Of a DNA stretch of 64,000 bases, positions 26,901 to 36,014 are shown piece by piece; position 1 is the stretch's first letter; every line of letters starts with the position of its first letter. The stretch comes from Pseudomonadota bacterium (lineage in GTDB: Bacteria > Pseudomonadota > Alphaproteobacteria > Caulobacterales > Caulobacteraceae). The translations under genes and the position numbers were made by a program. The DNA lies in NCBI GenBank assembly GCA_023433585.1, contig JAEZCL010000098.1:9717-73716 (forward strand). The letters are read 5' to 3'. Under the pieces are notes generated by a model. That model was given only the letters and a program-made list of their open reading frames with translations, was not told the origin of the DNA and did not search any database.

Positions 26901-27008
26901 ATCTTCACCATCGTCGACGACTTCGCCCGCTTCATCCGCCGCAAGCTGGGCAGGAAGCCCGAGGACGAGGTTCCCCTGGAACAGGCGCAACCGCTGCCGG
27001 CGGAGTGA
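23922..27008 (+). CDS. RND multidrug efflux transporter, inner-membrane pump
   Basis: Proton-driven RND pump of the AcrB/MexF (HAE1) kind, 1028 residues, with the standard duplicated layout: TM1, a large periplasmic loop, TM2-6, TM7, a second loop and TM8-12. The relay aspartate pair is visible in GILVDDAIVEIENI on TM4. Motifs NNPDIDFPLV and the GIAAKNSILLVDY segment of TM11 are typical. Substrate cannot be read from sequence. No outer-membrane factor follows; a TolC-type channel elsewhere is presumably shared. Ends at a strong terminator. Confidence 0.95.
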   Translation: MNQISSWSIRNPIPIILLFIILTLAGMVSFSSMRINNNPDIDFPLVAVSAGRPGAAPAEMEVQVTRLIEDSITSLSGVRRIYSNVGDGYSSTTIEFELGTDTERATNDVRNAMSGLRGDLPQDMQEPTVQRIDITGDALITYVVRSPVMTPEELSWYVDNTVSRALLAVSGVGEVNRQGGVDREIRVELDPDRLASYGVTAAAVSQALTGVNADLPGGRITISGSERAIRTLGSAGSIEALRETLIPLSNGGTVRLRDLGQVEDGWTEPRRMARYNGQEAVTFNFLRSRDASEVRTAERVREVVAQLDEQNEEVTIEQISANVEYIEESYLASIEALLLGAALAVAVVFVFLRDWRATFIAAMAMPMSVIPTMAILQLTGQSLNGVTLLALSLTIGILVDDAIVEIENIVRHMRGGKKPYDAAMEAADECGLAVVATTATIIAVFAPTGFMPGIVGQFFKAFAIAACVAVAFSLLVARTLTPLMAAYMLKRDEKHVDKDPFWMRRYIRTLSWVLANRWKVFLMATLLFVGSIFLARALPFEFQPAGDRSRASFSAELPPGATLRQTDAVVQRMTRDLLDRPEVTSVYASIGGSEPRQAYVYADMVEPGDRGMTQQQFAREMVDHWDAIPGARIGAGVAQQGGGPSDGTSYTFSILGDDGEALQAAARAIEADMRTVPGLANVVNTAAIARPEILVTPRPDQAALMGVTTGAISQTVRVATLGDVDQNLPKYNLGDRQIPIRLLLTQDAREDLSVLQTLQVPTSTGASVPLSAVADIRFGAGPSQITRQDRARVATITAELDGIRSGEASQAVNQLASVQNLPPGVRQTPAGDAEFIQEMLIGFAIAFSTGILLMYAVLVLLFKSFTYPVTIMAALPLAIGGAFAALLLAGSSFSISSLIGILMLMGIAAKNSILLVDYVIMAEQAGLSRYDAIMDSAHKRARPIIMTTFAMGAGMLPVAIGWGADVEFRSPMAIAVVGGLISSTFLSLLFIPAIFTIVDDFARFIRRKLGRKPEDEVPLEQAQPLPAE

Positions 27009-27016
27009 CAAGAAAC

Positions 27017-27043
27017 TCTCCCTCCCCCTGCGGGGGAGGGAGA
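27017..27043. terminator. Bidirectional hairpin terminator
   Basis: TCTCCCTCCCCC / GGGGGAGGGAGA, a perfect 12-bp stem with loop TGC, between the convergent RND pump and ThDP-enzyme genes. Confidence 0.75.
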
Positions 27044-27057
27044 ATCTATGTGCACCC

Positions 27058-28737
27058 CTAACCCTTCCTCAGGCCGGTGATCGTCCGGTTCGGGGCGATG
27101 TCCTCGGCGTCGGCGATCAGATGCACGATGGCGGGCTGGTCCTTCGCCGCGTCACGGGCGGCCTTCAGGGCGGCGGGGAAATCCTCGGTCCGCTCGCAGC
27201 GCACCCCGAACGCGCCGAACGCCTCCGCATATTTCACGAAATCCGGGTTCTTCAGATCCGTGGCGATGACCCGGCCCGGATAGTGGCCTTCCTGGTGCAT
27301 GCGGATAGTGCCGTAGGTTCCGTTGTCCACGATCACCGTGACCACGTTCAGCCCGTGCTGGACCGCCGTGGCCAGCTCCTGACCCAGCATCATGAAGTCT
27401 CCGTCCCCGGCGATGCAGACCACCTCGCGTTCCGGGTGAACCGTCTTGGCCCCGATGGCGGCGGGAAAGCCGTAGCCCATGGCCCCGGAGGTGGGCGCCA
27501 GCTGGGTGCGGCAGGCGTTATGGCGATAGAAGCGGTGCAGCCAGGCGGCGAAATTGCCCGCCCCGTTGGTGACCACGGCCGTCGGCGGCAGGGCGTCGTT
27601 CAGGTGCGCCATGCATTCGCTCAGGTTCACCGCCCCGGTCACCGGCACCGGCGTCGAGAACGCCGTGTAGTCCGCATGGCCCGCGCGGGCCTCGTCGTGC
27701 CAGGTCCGGCCCGGATCGATTTCTGACAACGCCAGGACGGTCAGGGAATTGTCCGCCGCAGCCGACAGCAGCGTCGGCCACACCCGTCCCAGCTCCTCCG
27801 GCCCCGGATGCACATGGATCAGGCGCTCGGACAGGCCGTCGCGGTCGAACAGGGTGTAGCCCTGGGTCGGGTTCTCGCCCAGGCGTGCGCCCACGGCCAG
27901 GATCAGGTCGGCGTCCCTGGCCCGCGCGATCAGCTTCGGATTGCAGCCCAGCCCCAGGTCCCCGACGTAGCAGGGATGGTCGTTCCGCATGATGTCCTTG
28001 CGCCGGAACGACAGGCTGACCGGCAGGCCCAGCCGCTCGCACCAGGCCGAGACCGCGTCCGACGCTTCTTGCGTCCAGCCCGAACCGCCCAGCACCAGCA
28101 GCGGCCGCTCGGCCCTGGCCAGTTGATCCCTGACCGCCGCGATGAAGTCCGGATGCGGCGCCGAACGGGCGGGCGTCACCGGCTTCAGCGGCGCCGGGCC
28201 GCCGTCTTCATGCAGGATGTCCTCGGGCAGGGCGATGACCACCGGCCCCATGCGGCCCTGAAGCGCGGTGGCGAAGGCGCGCTCCACCACCTCCACCGTG
28301 CGTTCGGGGCTCTCGATTTCGGTCGCCCATTTGGCCAGGCCGCCGAACACCTGGCGATAGTCCACCTCCTGGAAGGCGCCGCGGCCCCGGTCGGTCAGGG
28401 CGATCTGGCCCACGAACAGGATCATGGGGGCGGAGTCCTGCTCCGCCGTATGCACCCCGATGGACGCATGGGTCGCGCCCGGTCCGCGCGTGACCATGCA
28501 GACGCCGGGTTTCCCGGTCAGCTTGCCGTAGGCCTCGGCCATGTTGGCGGCGCCCGCCTCGTGGCGGCAGGTGATGACCCGGATGCGGTCCTTCACGTCC
28601 GCCAGAGCGTCCAGAACGGCCAGGTAGCTTTCGCCCGGCACGCAGAAGACGGTGTCGATCCCGTTCATGACCAGGGTCTCGACGAGGCGGCGGGCGGCGG
28701 TGCCTTGAGGCTGGATGCGCGATGTCATGACCCGCAT
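27058..28737 (-). CDS. Thiamine diphosphate-dependent enzyme, acetolactate synthase-like
   Basis: A 559-residue member of the acetolactate synthase/benzoylformate decarboxylase superfamily. The ThDP-activating Glu lies in CRHEAGAANMAEAYG (near residue 60); the diphosphate/Mg motif is GDGDFMMLGQELATA... ending VDNGTYGTI, and the N-terminal FCVPGESYL segment is typical. No regulatory subunit or other branched-chain genes are adjacent, so it is more likely a catabolic decarboxylase, ligase or oxalyl/glyoxylate-type enzyme than the biosynthetic IlvB. ATG at 28728 (MTSRIQPQG) is an equally good start; neither has a clear ribosome site. Confidence 0.85.
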   Translation of the reverse strand: MRVMTSRIQPQGTAARRLVETLVMNGIDTVFCVPGESYLAVLDALADVKDRIRVITCRHEAGAANMAEAYGKLTGKPGVCMVTRGPGATHASIGVHTAEQDSAPMILFVGQIALTDRGRGAFQEVDYRQVFGGLAKWATEIESPERTVEVVERAFATALQGRMGPVVIALPEDILHEDGGPAPLKPVTPARSAPHPDFIAAVRDQLARAERPLLVLGGSGWTQEASDAVSAWCERLGLPVSLSFRRKDIMRNDHPCYVGDLGLGCNPKLIARARDADLILAVGARLGENPTQGYTLFDRDGLSERLIHVHPGPEELGRVWPTLLSAAADNSLTVLALSEIDPGRTWHDEARAGHADYTAFSTPVPVTGAVNLSECMAHLNDALPPTAVVTNGAGNFAAWLHRFYRHNACRTQLAPTSGAMGYGFPAAIGAKTVHPEREVVCIAGDGDFMMLGQELATAVQHGLNVVTVIVDNGTYGTIRMHQEGHYPGRVIATDLKNPDFVKYAEAFGAFGVRCERTEDFPAALKAARDAAKDQPAIVHLIADAEDIAPNRTITGLRKG

Positions 28738-28775
28738 CTAGCAGATGATCCGGGCGCCCGCCTATCGCCCCAATC

Positions 28776-28800
28776 GGAACTTATGGCCAAGCTGACCATT
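28776..28800 (+). promoter_or_regulatory. Possible general-stress (EcfG-type) promoter for entericidin
   Basis: GGAAC-N17-ATT, one base off the EcfG/sigma-T pattern GGAAC-N16/17-(N)GTT, 34 bp before the entericidin start. Entericidins are often stress-induced. Weak because the -10 element is imperfect. Confidence 0.3.
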
Positions 28801-28833
28801 CAGATCATCGACCTTCGCAGGAGCATAACCGTC

Positions 28834-28968
28834 ATGCGCAAAGCCGCCGTTCTCGCCCTCACCGCCGTCGCCCTGACCCTGTCGGCCTGCAACACCGTGC
28901 GCGGCGTGGGCCAGGATCTTCAGGCCGCCGGCGAAGGCGTCCAGTGCACCGTCGACCGCCGCTGCTGA
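28834..28968 (+). CDS. Entericidin A/B family lipoprotein
   Basis: A 44-residue lipoprotein: MRKAAVLALTAVALTLSAC is a lipoprotein signal with the cysteine at position 19, followed by NTVRGVGQDLQAAGEGV, the recognisable entericidin core, and a short cysteine-containing tail (CTVDRRC). Entericidins are tiny envelope lipoproteins; E. coli EcnA/EcnB act as an antidote/toxin pair linked to stress-induced lysis, but single copies in alphaproteobacteria have no proven role. An AGGAG ribosome site lies 11 nt before the ATG. Convergent with truA. Confidence 0.9.
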   Translation: MRKAAVLALTAVALTLSACNTVRGVGQDLQAAGEGVQCTVDRRC

Positions 28969-28972
28969 TCCC

Positions 28973-29710
28973 TCAGTAGCCGACGCCGCTCAGATAGAGC
29001 CCGCAGGCCGGGGCCACCGGCCCGCAGGCGCGCCGGTCCCTGGCCTCCAGGGCGGCGCGCACGTCATCGACCTCCCAGCGCCCCAGGCCCGCCTCGACCA
29101 GGGTGCCGGCCATGGAGCGCACCTGACGATGCAGGAATGAGCGCGAGGCGAAGCTCAGGTGAACCTCCTCGCCCACGCGGCTGACCCGGGCCAGGTCCAG
29201 GGTCTTCATGGGCGATTTCGCCTGACAGGCCAGGTCGCGGAAGGTTGTGAAGTCGTGATGGCCCACCAGCGCCTGGGCCGCCCGGTGCATGGCCTCCGCG
29301 TCCAGAGGCTTCTTCACGTGCCAGACCCGGCCCCGGTCCAGCGCCGGCGGCGCCGGACGGTTGAGGATGCGGTAGAGATAGCGCCTTTCGACGGCGGAAA
29401 AACGCGCGTGCCAGTCGCCCTCGGCGACCTCGCAGGCCAGCACCACGACCGGCGATCCGATCAGATGGGCGTTCAGGGCGTTCATCACCGTGGCGGCGGG
29501 CCAGTCGCGGTCCAGGTCCGCGTGGATCACCTGGCCCAGGGCGTGGACGCCCGCGTCGGTGCGCCCGGCGGCCTGAAGCCGGATCGTCTCGCCGCAGAAG
29601 GCCAGGATCGCCGCCTCCAACGCCCCCTGCACCGTCGGCAGGCCGTCCTGGGCCTGATAGCCGTTGAAGCTCGAGCCGTCGTATTCGATGGTCAGGCGAT
29701 AGCGGGGCAT
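28973..29710 (-). CDS. truA: tRNA pseudouridine(38-40) synthase
   Basis: TruA isomerises uridines 38-40 in the anticodon arm of many tRNAs. The 245-residue protein has the catalytic aspartate D52 in AGRTDAGVHALGQ, the opening YRLTIEYDGSSFNGYQ and the conserved FLHRQVRSMAGTLVE near the C-terminus. Its ATG overlaps the fmt stop by one base (TGATG), so the two are almost certainly co-translated in an fmt-truA operon downstream of polA. Confidence 0.96.
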   Translation of the reverse strand: MPRYRLTIEYDGSSFNGYQAQDGLPTVQGALEAAILAFCGETIRLQAAGRTDAGVHALGQVIHADLDRDWPAATVMNALNAHLIGSPVVVLACEVAEGDWHARFSAVERRYLYRILNRPAPPALDRGRVWHVKKPLDAEAMHRAAQALVGHHDFTTFRDLACQAKSPMKTLDLARVSRVGEEVHLSFASRSFLHRQVRSMAGTLVEAGLGRWEVDDVRAALEARDRRACGPVAPACGLYLSGVGY

Positions 29711-30624
29711 CAGGCCAGCATCGCCCCGGACGCCAGAGGATGGCCACGCAGGAATTCCTCGGCGGCCTGGGCGCCCCGGCCTTCGCGCTGCACGCGGGTC
29801 AGGCGCACCGCACCGGTCCCGCAGGCGACCAGAAGCCCGTCGTCCAGCACCTGTCCGGCCGGTCCCGATCCCTCCTCGACCCGCGACATCAACGCCTTGA
29901 TCCGCGTTCCGTCCGGACCCGTGAACCAGGCGCCGGGGAAGGGCGACAGGCCCCGGATGTGACAGTCCAGCTCGACCGCCGGGCGCGACCAGTCGATGCG
30001 CGCCTCCGCCGGGGTGATCTTCTTCGCATAGGTGGGCTCGCCGGCCTGCTCCGCCTCGGTCGCGGCGCCCCGCTCGATGGCGGCCAGGGCCCGGGGCCAC
30101 AGGGCGGCGCCGATGTGCGACATGCGCTCCGACAGGCTGGCGGCGGTGTCGTCGGGGCGAATGTCCATGATCTCGGACAGCAGGATCGGCCCCTCGTCCA
30201 GGCCCTCGGACATGCGCATGATCTGCACGCCGGTCTGGCGGTCGCCCGCCATGATCGCCCGCTGGAGCGGCGCGGCGCCGCGCCAGCGCGGCAGCAGGCT
30301 GCCGTGCAGGTTGAAGCAGCCCAGACGCGGCGCCTCCAGGATTTCGGGCCTGAGGATCTGGCCATAGGCGACCACCGCGGCCGCATCCAGATCCAGCGAT
30401 CGGAACGTATCGATCGCCTCGGACGACTTCATGGATTCCGGCGTGAACACCGCCAGGCCCATGCTCTCGGCGAAGGCGTGGACCGGCGAGGGCGTCAGTT
30501 TCTGTCCGCGCCCCTTCGGCCGGGGCGGCTGGGAATAGACGGCGACGATCTCGTGCCCGGCCGCGATCAGCTCGGCCAGGGACGGCACGGCGAATTCGGG
30601 GGTTCCCATGAAGGCGATGCGCAT
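29710..30624 (-). CDS. fmt: Methionyl-tRNA formyltransferase
   Basis: Formylates initiator Met-tRNA using 10-formyl-tetrahydrofolate. The 304-residue protein shows the catalytic set N105, H107 ([16 protein letters not shown]) and D143 (EGLDEGPIL), plus the N-terminal [16 protein letters not shown]ossmann start and the C-terminal tRNA-binding domain. ATG at 30624 is chosen for this canonical opening; an ATG at 30660 would add twelve basic residues. No def gene is next to it here. Coupled to truA. Confidence 0.96.
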   Translation of the reverse strand: MRIAFMGTPEFAVPSLAELIAAGHEIVAVYSQPPRPKGRGQKLTPSPVHAFAESMGLAVFTPESMKSSEAIDTFRSLDLDAAAVVAYGQILRPEILEAPRLGCFNLHGSLLPRWRGAAPLQRAIMAGDRQTGVQIMRMSEGLDEGPILLSEIMDIRPDDTAASLSERMSHIGAALWPRALAAIERGAATEAEQAGEPTYAKKITPAEARIDWSRPAVELDCHIRGLSPFPGAWFTGPDGTRIKALMSRVEEGSGPAGQVLDDGLLVACGTGAVRLTRVQREGRGAQAAEEFLRGHPLASGAMLA

Positions 30625-30676
30625 GGCCCGCGCTTTGCCCCATGCGCGGGTCGCCGACAAGGCGAGACGGGCTTTT

Positions 30677-33613
30677 CTAGTGCGCCCGATCCCAGTTGGC
30701 GGCGGCCTTGGCCTCCACGTCGATGGGCACGGTCAGGGCGACGGCGGGCAGGGGGGCGGTCTCCATGACCTTGCGGATCACCGCCATGGCGCGCTCGGCC
30801 TCCGCCTCCGGCGCCTCGAACACCAGTTCGTCGTGGACCTGCAGCAGCATCCGCGTTTCCAGCCCCGCGTCCTTCAGGGCGCCGGGCATGCGCATCATGG
30901 CGCGGCGGATGATGTCGGCGGCGGCGCCCTGGATCGGGGCGTTGATGGCGGCGCGCTCGCCGAACTGGCGCTCGGCGGCGGACTTGGAATGGATGGCGGG
31001 CACGTGCACGCGACGCCCGAACAGGGTGGTGACATGGCCCTGCTCGCGCACCAGCGCCTTGGTGCGGTCCATATAGTCGCGGATGCCGGGGAAGCGCTCG
31101 AAATAGGTCTTGATATAGGCCCCGGCCTCGCCCTGGCCGATGCCTAGCTGGGCCGCCAGGCCGAAGGCGGAAATGCCGTAGATGATGCCGAAATTGATGG
31201 CCTTGGCCCGGCGCCGCGTCTCGGGCGTCATCTCGGCCATGGGCACGCCGAACATCTCCGAAGCCGTGGCGGCGTGAATGTCGTGGCCTGCCGCAAAGGC
31301 GGCCTTCAGCTCCGGAATGTCGCCGATGTGGGCCAGGAGGCGCAGCTCGATCTGGCTGTAGTCCGCCGAGATCAGCACATGGCCCGGACTGGCGATAAAG
31401 GCCTGACGAATCTGGCGGCCCGTCTCGGTGCGGATGGGGATGTTCTGAAGGTTCGGGTCCGACGACGCCAGCCGCCCGGTGGAGGCGGCGGCCAGCTGGA
31501 ACGAGGTGTGCACCCGGTGCGTCTCGGGATCGGCGGCCTGGACCAGGGCGTCGGTGTAGGTGCCCTTCAGTTTCGACAGCTGGCGCCAGTCCAGAAGGGT
31601 GCGTGGCAGCTCATGGGTCAGCGCCAGCTCCTCCAGCACCGACGCATCGGTGCCCCACTGGCCCGTGGCGGTCTTCTTGCCGCCCTCCAGGCTCATCTCG
31701 CCGAACAGGATGTCGCCGATCTGCTTGGGGCTGCCCAGGTTGAAGGGGCGTCCGGCCAGCTCGTGCGCCTTCGTCTCCAGCTCGGCCATGCGCATGCCGA
31801 ACTCGCTGGACAGGCCGCGCAGCCGGTCCGGGTCGACGCGGATGCCCGCGATCTCCATGTCCGCCAGCACCGCAGGCATGCCGCGCTCCAGCGTCTCATA
31901 GACATTGGCCAGGCCTTCGGCCGCCAATTGCGGCTTCAGGATGCCCCACAGCCGCAACGTCACGTCCGCGTCCTCGGCGGCGTAACAGGTGGCCGGTTTC
32001 AGCTCCACGTGGCGGAAGCTCTTCTGCGCCTTGCCGGTCCCGGCCACCGTCTTGAAGGCGATGGGCTGGTGACCGAGATGCCGCTTGGCCAGCTCGTCCA
32101 TGCCGTGGGCGTGCAGCCCCCCGCCCAGGACGTAGGAGATCAGCATGGTGTCGTCGATCGGCCCCACGGCGATCCCGTGCCGGGCCATGACGGCGATGTC
32201 GTATTTGATGTTCTGGCCCACCTTCAGGACCGAGGGGTCCTCAAGCAGCGGCTTCAGTTTGGCCAGAGCCTCCTCGATCTCCAGCTGGTCCGGCCGCGTC
32301 CGGCCGGCCCCCTCGAAATCCAGCCCGCCGCCCTCGGCTTGGTCTGGATTCTCATGGGTCAGGGGGATGTAGCAGGCCCGGTTCGGCGCCGTGGCCAGCG
32401 ACAGGCCGCACAGCTCCGCGTGGCTGGAGGACAGGGAGTCCGTCTCGGTGTCGAAGCCGATCACCCCGGCCGCCCTGGCCTCGGCGATCCACGCCTCCAG
32501 CGCCTCGAGCGTGGTCACGCATTCATAGGCGTCCACGTCGAACCTGTGCGCCTCGGCCGGCGTCGCGCGCTCGGCCGGGGCGTATCGGGGCGTCGCCACC
32601 GGTGCGCTCATCGCCCTGGCCCGCCCACCGTTCAGCGAACCGTTGGGGAAGGTGACGCCTTCCTTTTCCGGCGCCTTGCCGTCGCCCACCCGGCGGGCCA
32701 GCGAACGGAACTCCATCTTGTCCAGGAACGCCGACAGCGCCTCGGGATCGGGGTCGCGCACCGCGAAATCCTCGATGGGCTCCGGCGAAGGCGCATCGCA
32801 GGTCAGGCGCACCAGCTCGCGTGACAGGCGGATTTGATCGGCGAACTCGATCAGGGTCTCGCGCCTCTTGTTCTGCTTGATCTCGCCCGCGCGTTCCAGA
32901 AGCGTGTCCAGGTCGCCGTATTCGGTGATGAGCGCCGAGGCCGTCTTGACCCCGATGCCGGGGGCGCCGGGCACATTGTCGGTGGAATCCCCGATCAGGG
33001 CCTGGACGTCCACCACCCGGTCCGGCCCCACGCCGAACTTGGCCATGACAGCTTCGTGCTCCAGCACCGCGTCCTTCATGGGGTCGTACATGACCACCCC
33101 GCCGCCGATCAGCTGCATCAGGTCCTTGTCCGAACTGACGATCACCGCCTTGCCGCCCTGGTCGCGCGCTTGACAGGCATAGGTGGCGATCAGGTCGTCG
33201 GCCTCATAGCCGGGCAGCTCCACACACGGCACGCCGAAGGCGGCGGTGGCCTCGCGCACCAGGGCGAACTGGGGGATCAGATCCTCCGGCGGCGGCGGGC
33301 GGTGGGCCTTGTAGGCGGGATAGAGGTCGTTCCTGAACGTCTTTTCCGAATGGTCGAAAATGGCCGCCAGGTGCGTGGGCCCGTCCTCGCCCTTGAAGTC
33401 CCGCATCAGCTTCCACAGCATGTTGCAGTAGCCCTGCACCGCCCCCACCGGCAGGCCGTCCGACTTGCGCGTCAGGGGCGGCAGGGCGTGATAGGCCCGG
33501 AAGATGTAGGCCGAGGCGTCGATCAGATAGAGCCGCAGCGCCGGCCCGTCCTGGGTCAATTCGCGGTCGATCTCGACGGTGACGGGTGCTGTGGAATCGG
33601 CGGGCTCGGACAT
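30677..33613 (-). CDS. polA: DNA polymerase I
   Basis: Three-domain Pol I of 978 residues for repair and Okazaki-fragment processing. The 5'-nuclease domain is marked by [25 protein letters not shown] and [10 protein letters not shown]. The 3'-5' exonuclease keeps its active-site motif (FDTETDSL). The polymerase has motif [18 protein letters not shown], motif [14 protein letters not shown] and motif [14 protein letters not shown] at 33613 ([10 protein letters not shown]) is chosen over 33625. Full length and intact. Confidence 0.97.
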   Translation of the reverse strand: MSEPADSTAPVTVEIDRELTQDGPALRLYLIDASAYIFRAYHALPPLTRKSDGLPVGAVQGYCNMLWKLMRDFKGEDGPTHLAAIFDHSEKTFRNDLYPAYKAHRPPPPEDLIPQFALVREATAAFGVPCVELPGYEADDLIATYACQARDQGGKAVIVSSDKDLMQLIGGGVVMYDPMKDAVLEHEAVMAKFGVGPDRVVDVQALIGDSTDNVPGAPGIGVKTASALITEYGDLDTLLERAGEIKQNKRRETLIEFADQIRLSRELVRLTCDAPSPEPIEDFAVRDPDPEALSAFLDKMEFRSLARRVGDGKAPEKEGVTFPNGSLNGGRARAMSAPVATPRYAPAERATPAEAHRFDVDAYECVTTLEALEAWIAEARAAGVIGFDTETDSLSSSHAELCGLSLATAPNRACYIPLTHENPDQAEGGGLDFEGAGRTRPDQLEIEEALAKLKPLLEDPSVLKVGQNIKYDIAVMARHGIAVGPIDDTMLISYVLGGGLHAHGMDELAKRHLGHQPIAFKTVAGTGKAQKSFRHVELKPATCYAAEDADVTLRLWGILKPQLAAEGLANVYETLERGMPAVLADMEIAGIRVDPDRLRGLSSEFGMRMAELETKAHELAGRPFNLGSPKQIGDILFGEMSLEGGKKTATGQWGTDASVLEELALTHELPRTLLDWRQLSKLKGTYTDALVQAADPETHRVHTSFQLAAASTGRLASSDPNLQNIPIRTETGRQIRQAFIASPGHVLISADYSQIELRLLAHIGDIPELKAAFAAGHDIHAATASEMFGVPMAEMTPETRRRAKAINFGIIYGISAFGLAAQLGIGQGEAGAYIKTYFERFPGIRDYMDRTKALVREQGHVTTLFGRRVHVPAIHSKSAAERQFGERAAINAPIQGAAADIIRRAMMRMPGALKDAGLETRMLLQVHDELVFEAPEAEAERAMAVIRKVMETAPLPAVALTVPIDVEAKAAANWDRAH

Positions 33614-33645
33614 GACGGGCAACATAGGCGTCGGAAACGCCGCCG

Positions 33646-33969
33646 TCAGCCGCCGCTGTCGCCCTTTCGCGTCCGGGCGATCTCGGCGCTTTCGGCTTTC
33701 AACGGCTTGGAGACCGGGCAGACCTCCTGGGCATAGGCGTTCAGGGTGTTGGCCAGGTGGTCGGGGACCAGGCTATAGTGCACGAACTGCCCCCGCTTCT
33801 CGCTGGTCACCAGCCCGGCGTTCTCCAAGATCGAAAGGTGCTGAGACACTGCGGGTTTCGAGATCTCGAACCGCGCGGCGATCTCGCCCGCCGTCATATC
33901 CGCATGGGCCAGATAGGCGAGAATCCTGCGCCGGACGGTGGATGAGAGGGCTTCGAACACGCGCTGCAT
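33646..33969 (-). CDS. ArsR-family winged-helix repressor
   Basis: A 107-residue metalloregulator-like protein: MQRVFEALSSTVRRRILAYL, then the recognition helix segment ISKPAVSQHLSILENAG and the wing SEKRGQFVHYSLV. It lacks the CxC metal site of ArsR proper and resembles the SdpR/metal-independent group, which often sits next to and represses membrane-protein genes. It is divergent from a three-gene membrane/desaturase operon with a near-perfect palindrome between, so it probably controls both itself and that operon. Confidence 0.88.
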   Translation of the reverse strand: MQRVFEALSSTVRRRILAYLAHADMTAGEIAARFEISKPAVSQHLSILENAGLVTSEKRGQFVHYSLVPDHLANTLNAYAQEVCPVSKPLKAESAEIARTRKGDSGG

Positions 33970-34020
33970 GAGAGAGTATTTAAGCGATTCACGAAGGGGT
34001 TGCCAGTCAGGATTTCACGA

Positions 34021-34038
34021 TTTAAGTAATGACTTAAA
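34021..34038. promoter_or_regulatory. Palindromic operator of the ArsR-type repressor
   Basis: TTTAAGT-AATG-ACTTAAA, a perfect 7-bp inverted repeat in the 87-bp gap between the divergent repressor and membrane-protein genes, 18 bp before the latter's start. A further TTTAAG half-site lies at 33979-33984. AT-richness and position fit an autoregulated ArsR operator. Confidence 0.7.
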
Positions 34039-34056
34039 TTATTGAGAGAGCGCGGC

Positions 34057-34530
34057 ATGGCCGCCAAGGCGCATCGGTACGAACGGAATTCGCGCAATCC
34101 GGTGATGGCGGCGTCGGCCGCGATGGTTACAGGCGCCGCCCTGACCGCCGCGACCATCGCGCTTCCCACAATCCTGAGCATCGCGGAAAGCTCTCCCTGG
34201 ACGGACCCCCTGCTTCTCATTCAGGGAGTGCTGTGGTTGTTGTATGTTTTCGTCATCAGCCTGATCCCCTGGATGGTGGGCGTGGCTGTAGTTGCGCCGC
34301 CCATCTGGTTCCTCCTTCACCGCGTCGGCCTGAGAGGTCCTGTCGCCGCCGTCATGGCGGGGGCGAGTCTGGCGGCGCTGACCCTGGCCGGGCTCACGGG
34401 GATGATCGGCCTGTCCACGACGAATTCGCCCATCATCATGCTGTTCGGGGCCGTCACTGGCGGTGCGGCCGGCTTCACCCTGTGGCGCGTGGCCTATCGC
34501 CGCCGCGGTGAGCGGGCGGGCGCGGCATGA
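34057..34530 (+). CDS. Small integral membrane protein (paralogue A)
   Basis: A 157-residue protein with about four hydrophobic helices: AASAAMVTGAALTAATIAL, LLLIQGVLWLLYVFVISLIP, the AVMAGASLAALTLAGLTG stretch and the IIMLFGAVTGGAAGF end. Its C-terminal half (WFLLHRVGLRGPVAAV ... GFTLWRVAYRR) repeats in the next gene, so the two are tandem paralogues. No family recognised. The ATG at 34057 follows GAGAGAG; a TTG at 34042 is rejected. Overlaps the next gene by ATGA and lies under the ArsR operator. Confidence 0.7.
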   Translation: MAAKAHRYERNSRNPVMAASAAMVTGAALTAATIALPTILSIAESSPWTDPLLLIQGVLWLLYVFVISLIPWMVGVAVVAPPIWFLLHRVGLRGPVAAVMAGASLAALTLAGLTGMIGLSTTNSPIIMLFGAVTGGAAGFTLWRVAYRRRGERAGAA

Positions 34531-34976
34531 GCGGGGTCAGGCGGCGGTATGAGCTTGATCCGGGGTCCGGGATCAGCGGCTATTTCGCGGGTGCATTCAC
34601 GGGCGCGGCCATGACGGCCTTCATGCTCACGATTGGCATGAGCACCGCTCCGGGCGACGCTCCAGACTTCGCCTGGCGACTGGCGGAGATTGCCTTCATA
34701 GCGGGTTTCGCCTTTCCCATGGCCGCAATCATCTGGAGCATCGGCGGCCTTCTGGCGCTGCCGCTCTGGTTCATCCTGCATCGCGTCGGGCTGGTTGGGC
34801 CGTGGGCCGCCGCCCTGTCCGGCATCGCGTTGGTCACGATCGCCTTCCTGACGCTGGCCGATGTGTTTGGCGTCCTGAACGCCATCGTCATGGGCGCCGT
34901 ATCGGGCGCCGCCGCCGGGCTTGCCCTGTGGCGCGTCGCCTACCGCCGCGCCGACTGCGGGGCGAGCGTGTCATGA
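34527..34976 (+). CDS. Small integral membrane protein (paralogue B)
   Basis: A 149-residue protein with roughly four membrane helices: AGAFTGAAMTAFMLTIGM, IAFIAGFAFPMAAIIWSIGG, an AALSGIALVTIAFLTLAD stretch and the IVMGAVSGAAAGLAL end. It shares WFILHRVGLVGPWAA and GLALWRVAYRR with the gene before it, at matching positions, indicating tandem duplication. Starts in the stop of its paralogue (ATGA) and overlaps the desaturase start likewise. Function unknown. Confidence 0.7.
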   Translation: MSGVRRRYELDPGSGISGYFAGAFTGAAMTAFMLTIGMSTAPGDAPDFAWRLAEIAFIAGFAFPMAAIIWSIGGLLALPLWFILHRVGLVGPWAAALSGIALVTIAFLTLADVFGVLNAIVMGAVSGAAAGLALWRVAYRRADCGASVS

Positions 34977-35884
34977 CCGCCGATCATCATGATCCGTGCG
35001 CGGTCAACAGTCTGGTCGAGACGCCCGGCTGCAGCCCGGTCCGTGGCCGGGTCCGCTGGGATCCCGTCCATTCGCTGTGGAACGGCGCCATGATGGCCGC
35101 CACCCTGATCGCCGGGCCGCTGCTGTTCAGCTGGAGCGCCTTCGTCGTCTTCGTCACCACCACGGGCGCGGGCCTGCTGCTGGGCCATTCGGTGGGATTC
35201 CACCGGCGGCTGATCCACGGCAGTTTCGAGTGTCCCCTGTGGCTGGAGCGCATCCTGGTCTGGTTCGGAACCGCCGTGGGCATGAGCGGGCCGTTCTGGA
35301 TGATCCGCACCCACGACCTGCGCGACTGGGCCCAACGCCAGGCGGACTGCCACGACTATCTGGCCCATCGGGCGCCCATGCCGGTTGATGCGGTGTGGCA
35401 GATGCACTGCCGCCTCGACCTGGAGCATCCGCCCGGTTTCGACCTGGGCCACGTCGGACGCGATCCCTTTTATCGTTTCCTGGAGCGCACCTGGATGCTG
35501 CAGCAGCTTCCCATCGCGGCCGCGCTCTGGCTCATGGGCGGGTGGAGCTTCGTGGTCTGGGGCGTGTGCGCCCGGGTGACGGCGTCGGTGACCGGGCACT
35601 GGTTCGTGGGCCATCTGGCGCACCGGCGCGGCCCCCAGACCTGGCTGGTGAAGGAAGCGGGCGTCCAGGCCCACGACGTGCCCTGGGCCGCCGTGCCCAC
35701 CATGGGCGAGGCGTGGCACAACAACCATCACGCCTTTCCCGGCTCGGCGCGCATCGGCCTCTATCCCGGCCAGAGCGACTGGGGGTTCCGCTTCATCCAA
35801 CTGCTGGAGCGGATGGGCCTGGCCTGGAACGTCCGGACGCCGGAGACCCTGGCCGACCGGCCGGTGACCCGGGTTCGGTTCTAA
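34973..35884 (+). CDS. Fatty acid (acyl-CoA) desaturase-like protein
   Basis: Membrane di-iron desaturase of 303 residues. The histidine clusters are GHSVGFHRRLIHG, RTHDLRDWAQRQADCHDYLAH and WHNNHHAFP, the order and spacing of the delta-9 desaturase group, with hydrophobic helices between (AFVVFVTTTGAGLLL; MGGWSFVVWGVCARVTASV). It presumably introduces a double bond into a membrane or acyl-CoA fatty chain. The second box HDLRDWAQRQ departs from the usual HRxHH, so substrate or activity may differ. Its ATG overlaps the membrane protein before it by four bases; the trio is one operon. Confidence 0.85.
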   Translation: MTADHHDPCAVNSLVETPGCSPVRGRVRWDPVHSLWNGAMMAATLIAGPLLFSWSAFVVFVTTTGAGLLLGHSVGFHRRLIHGSFECPLWLERILVWFGTAVGMSGPFWMIRTHDLRDWAQRQADCHDYLAHRAPMPVDAVWQMHCRLDLEHPPGFDLGHVGRDPFYRFLERTWMLQQLPIAAALWLMGGWSFVVWGVCARVTASVTGHWFVGHLAHRRGPQTWLVKEAGVQAHDVPWAAVPTMGEAWHNNHHAFPGSARIGLYPGQSDWGFRFIQLLERMGLAWNVRTPETLADRPVTRVRF

Positions 35885-36014
35885 CGCTTCAATCCGCCGC
35901 CTTTTGCAAAGCGCGGCCGGGCGATCCCCTTGGACGCGGGCGTTAAGGTCGGCCGGAGGGGCGGGGACCAGGCCGTGGCGCGCAAGATTCCACGCGGGCG
36001 GGGAAAACCCGTCC

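Noticed and set aside
27808..28833. A long plus-strand frame preceding the entericidin
   Set aside because: Antisense to the ThDP enzyme; only the last 44 codons, after an AGGAG site, have protein character.
28973..30643. A 556-residue frame joining fmt-antisense frame and truA
   Set aside because: Its first 310 residues are an out-of-frame reading of fmt; truA starts at 29710 with the canonical [12 protein letters not shown].
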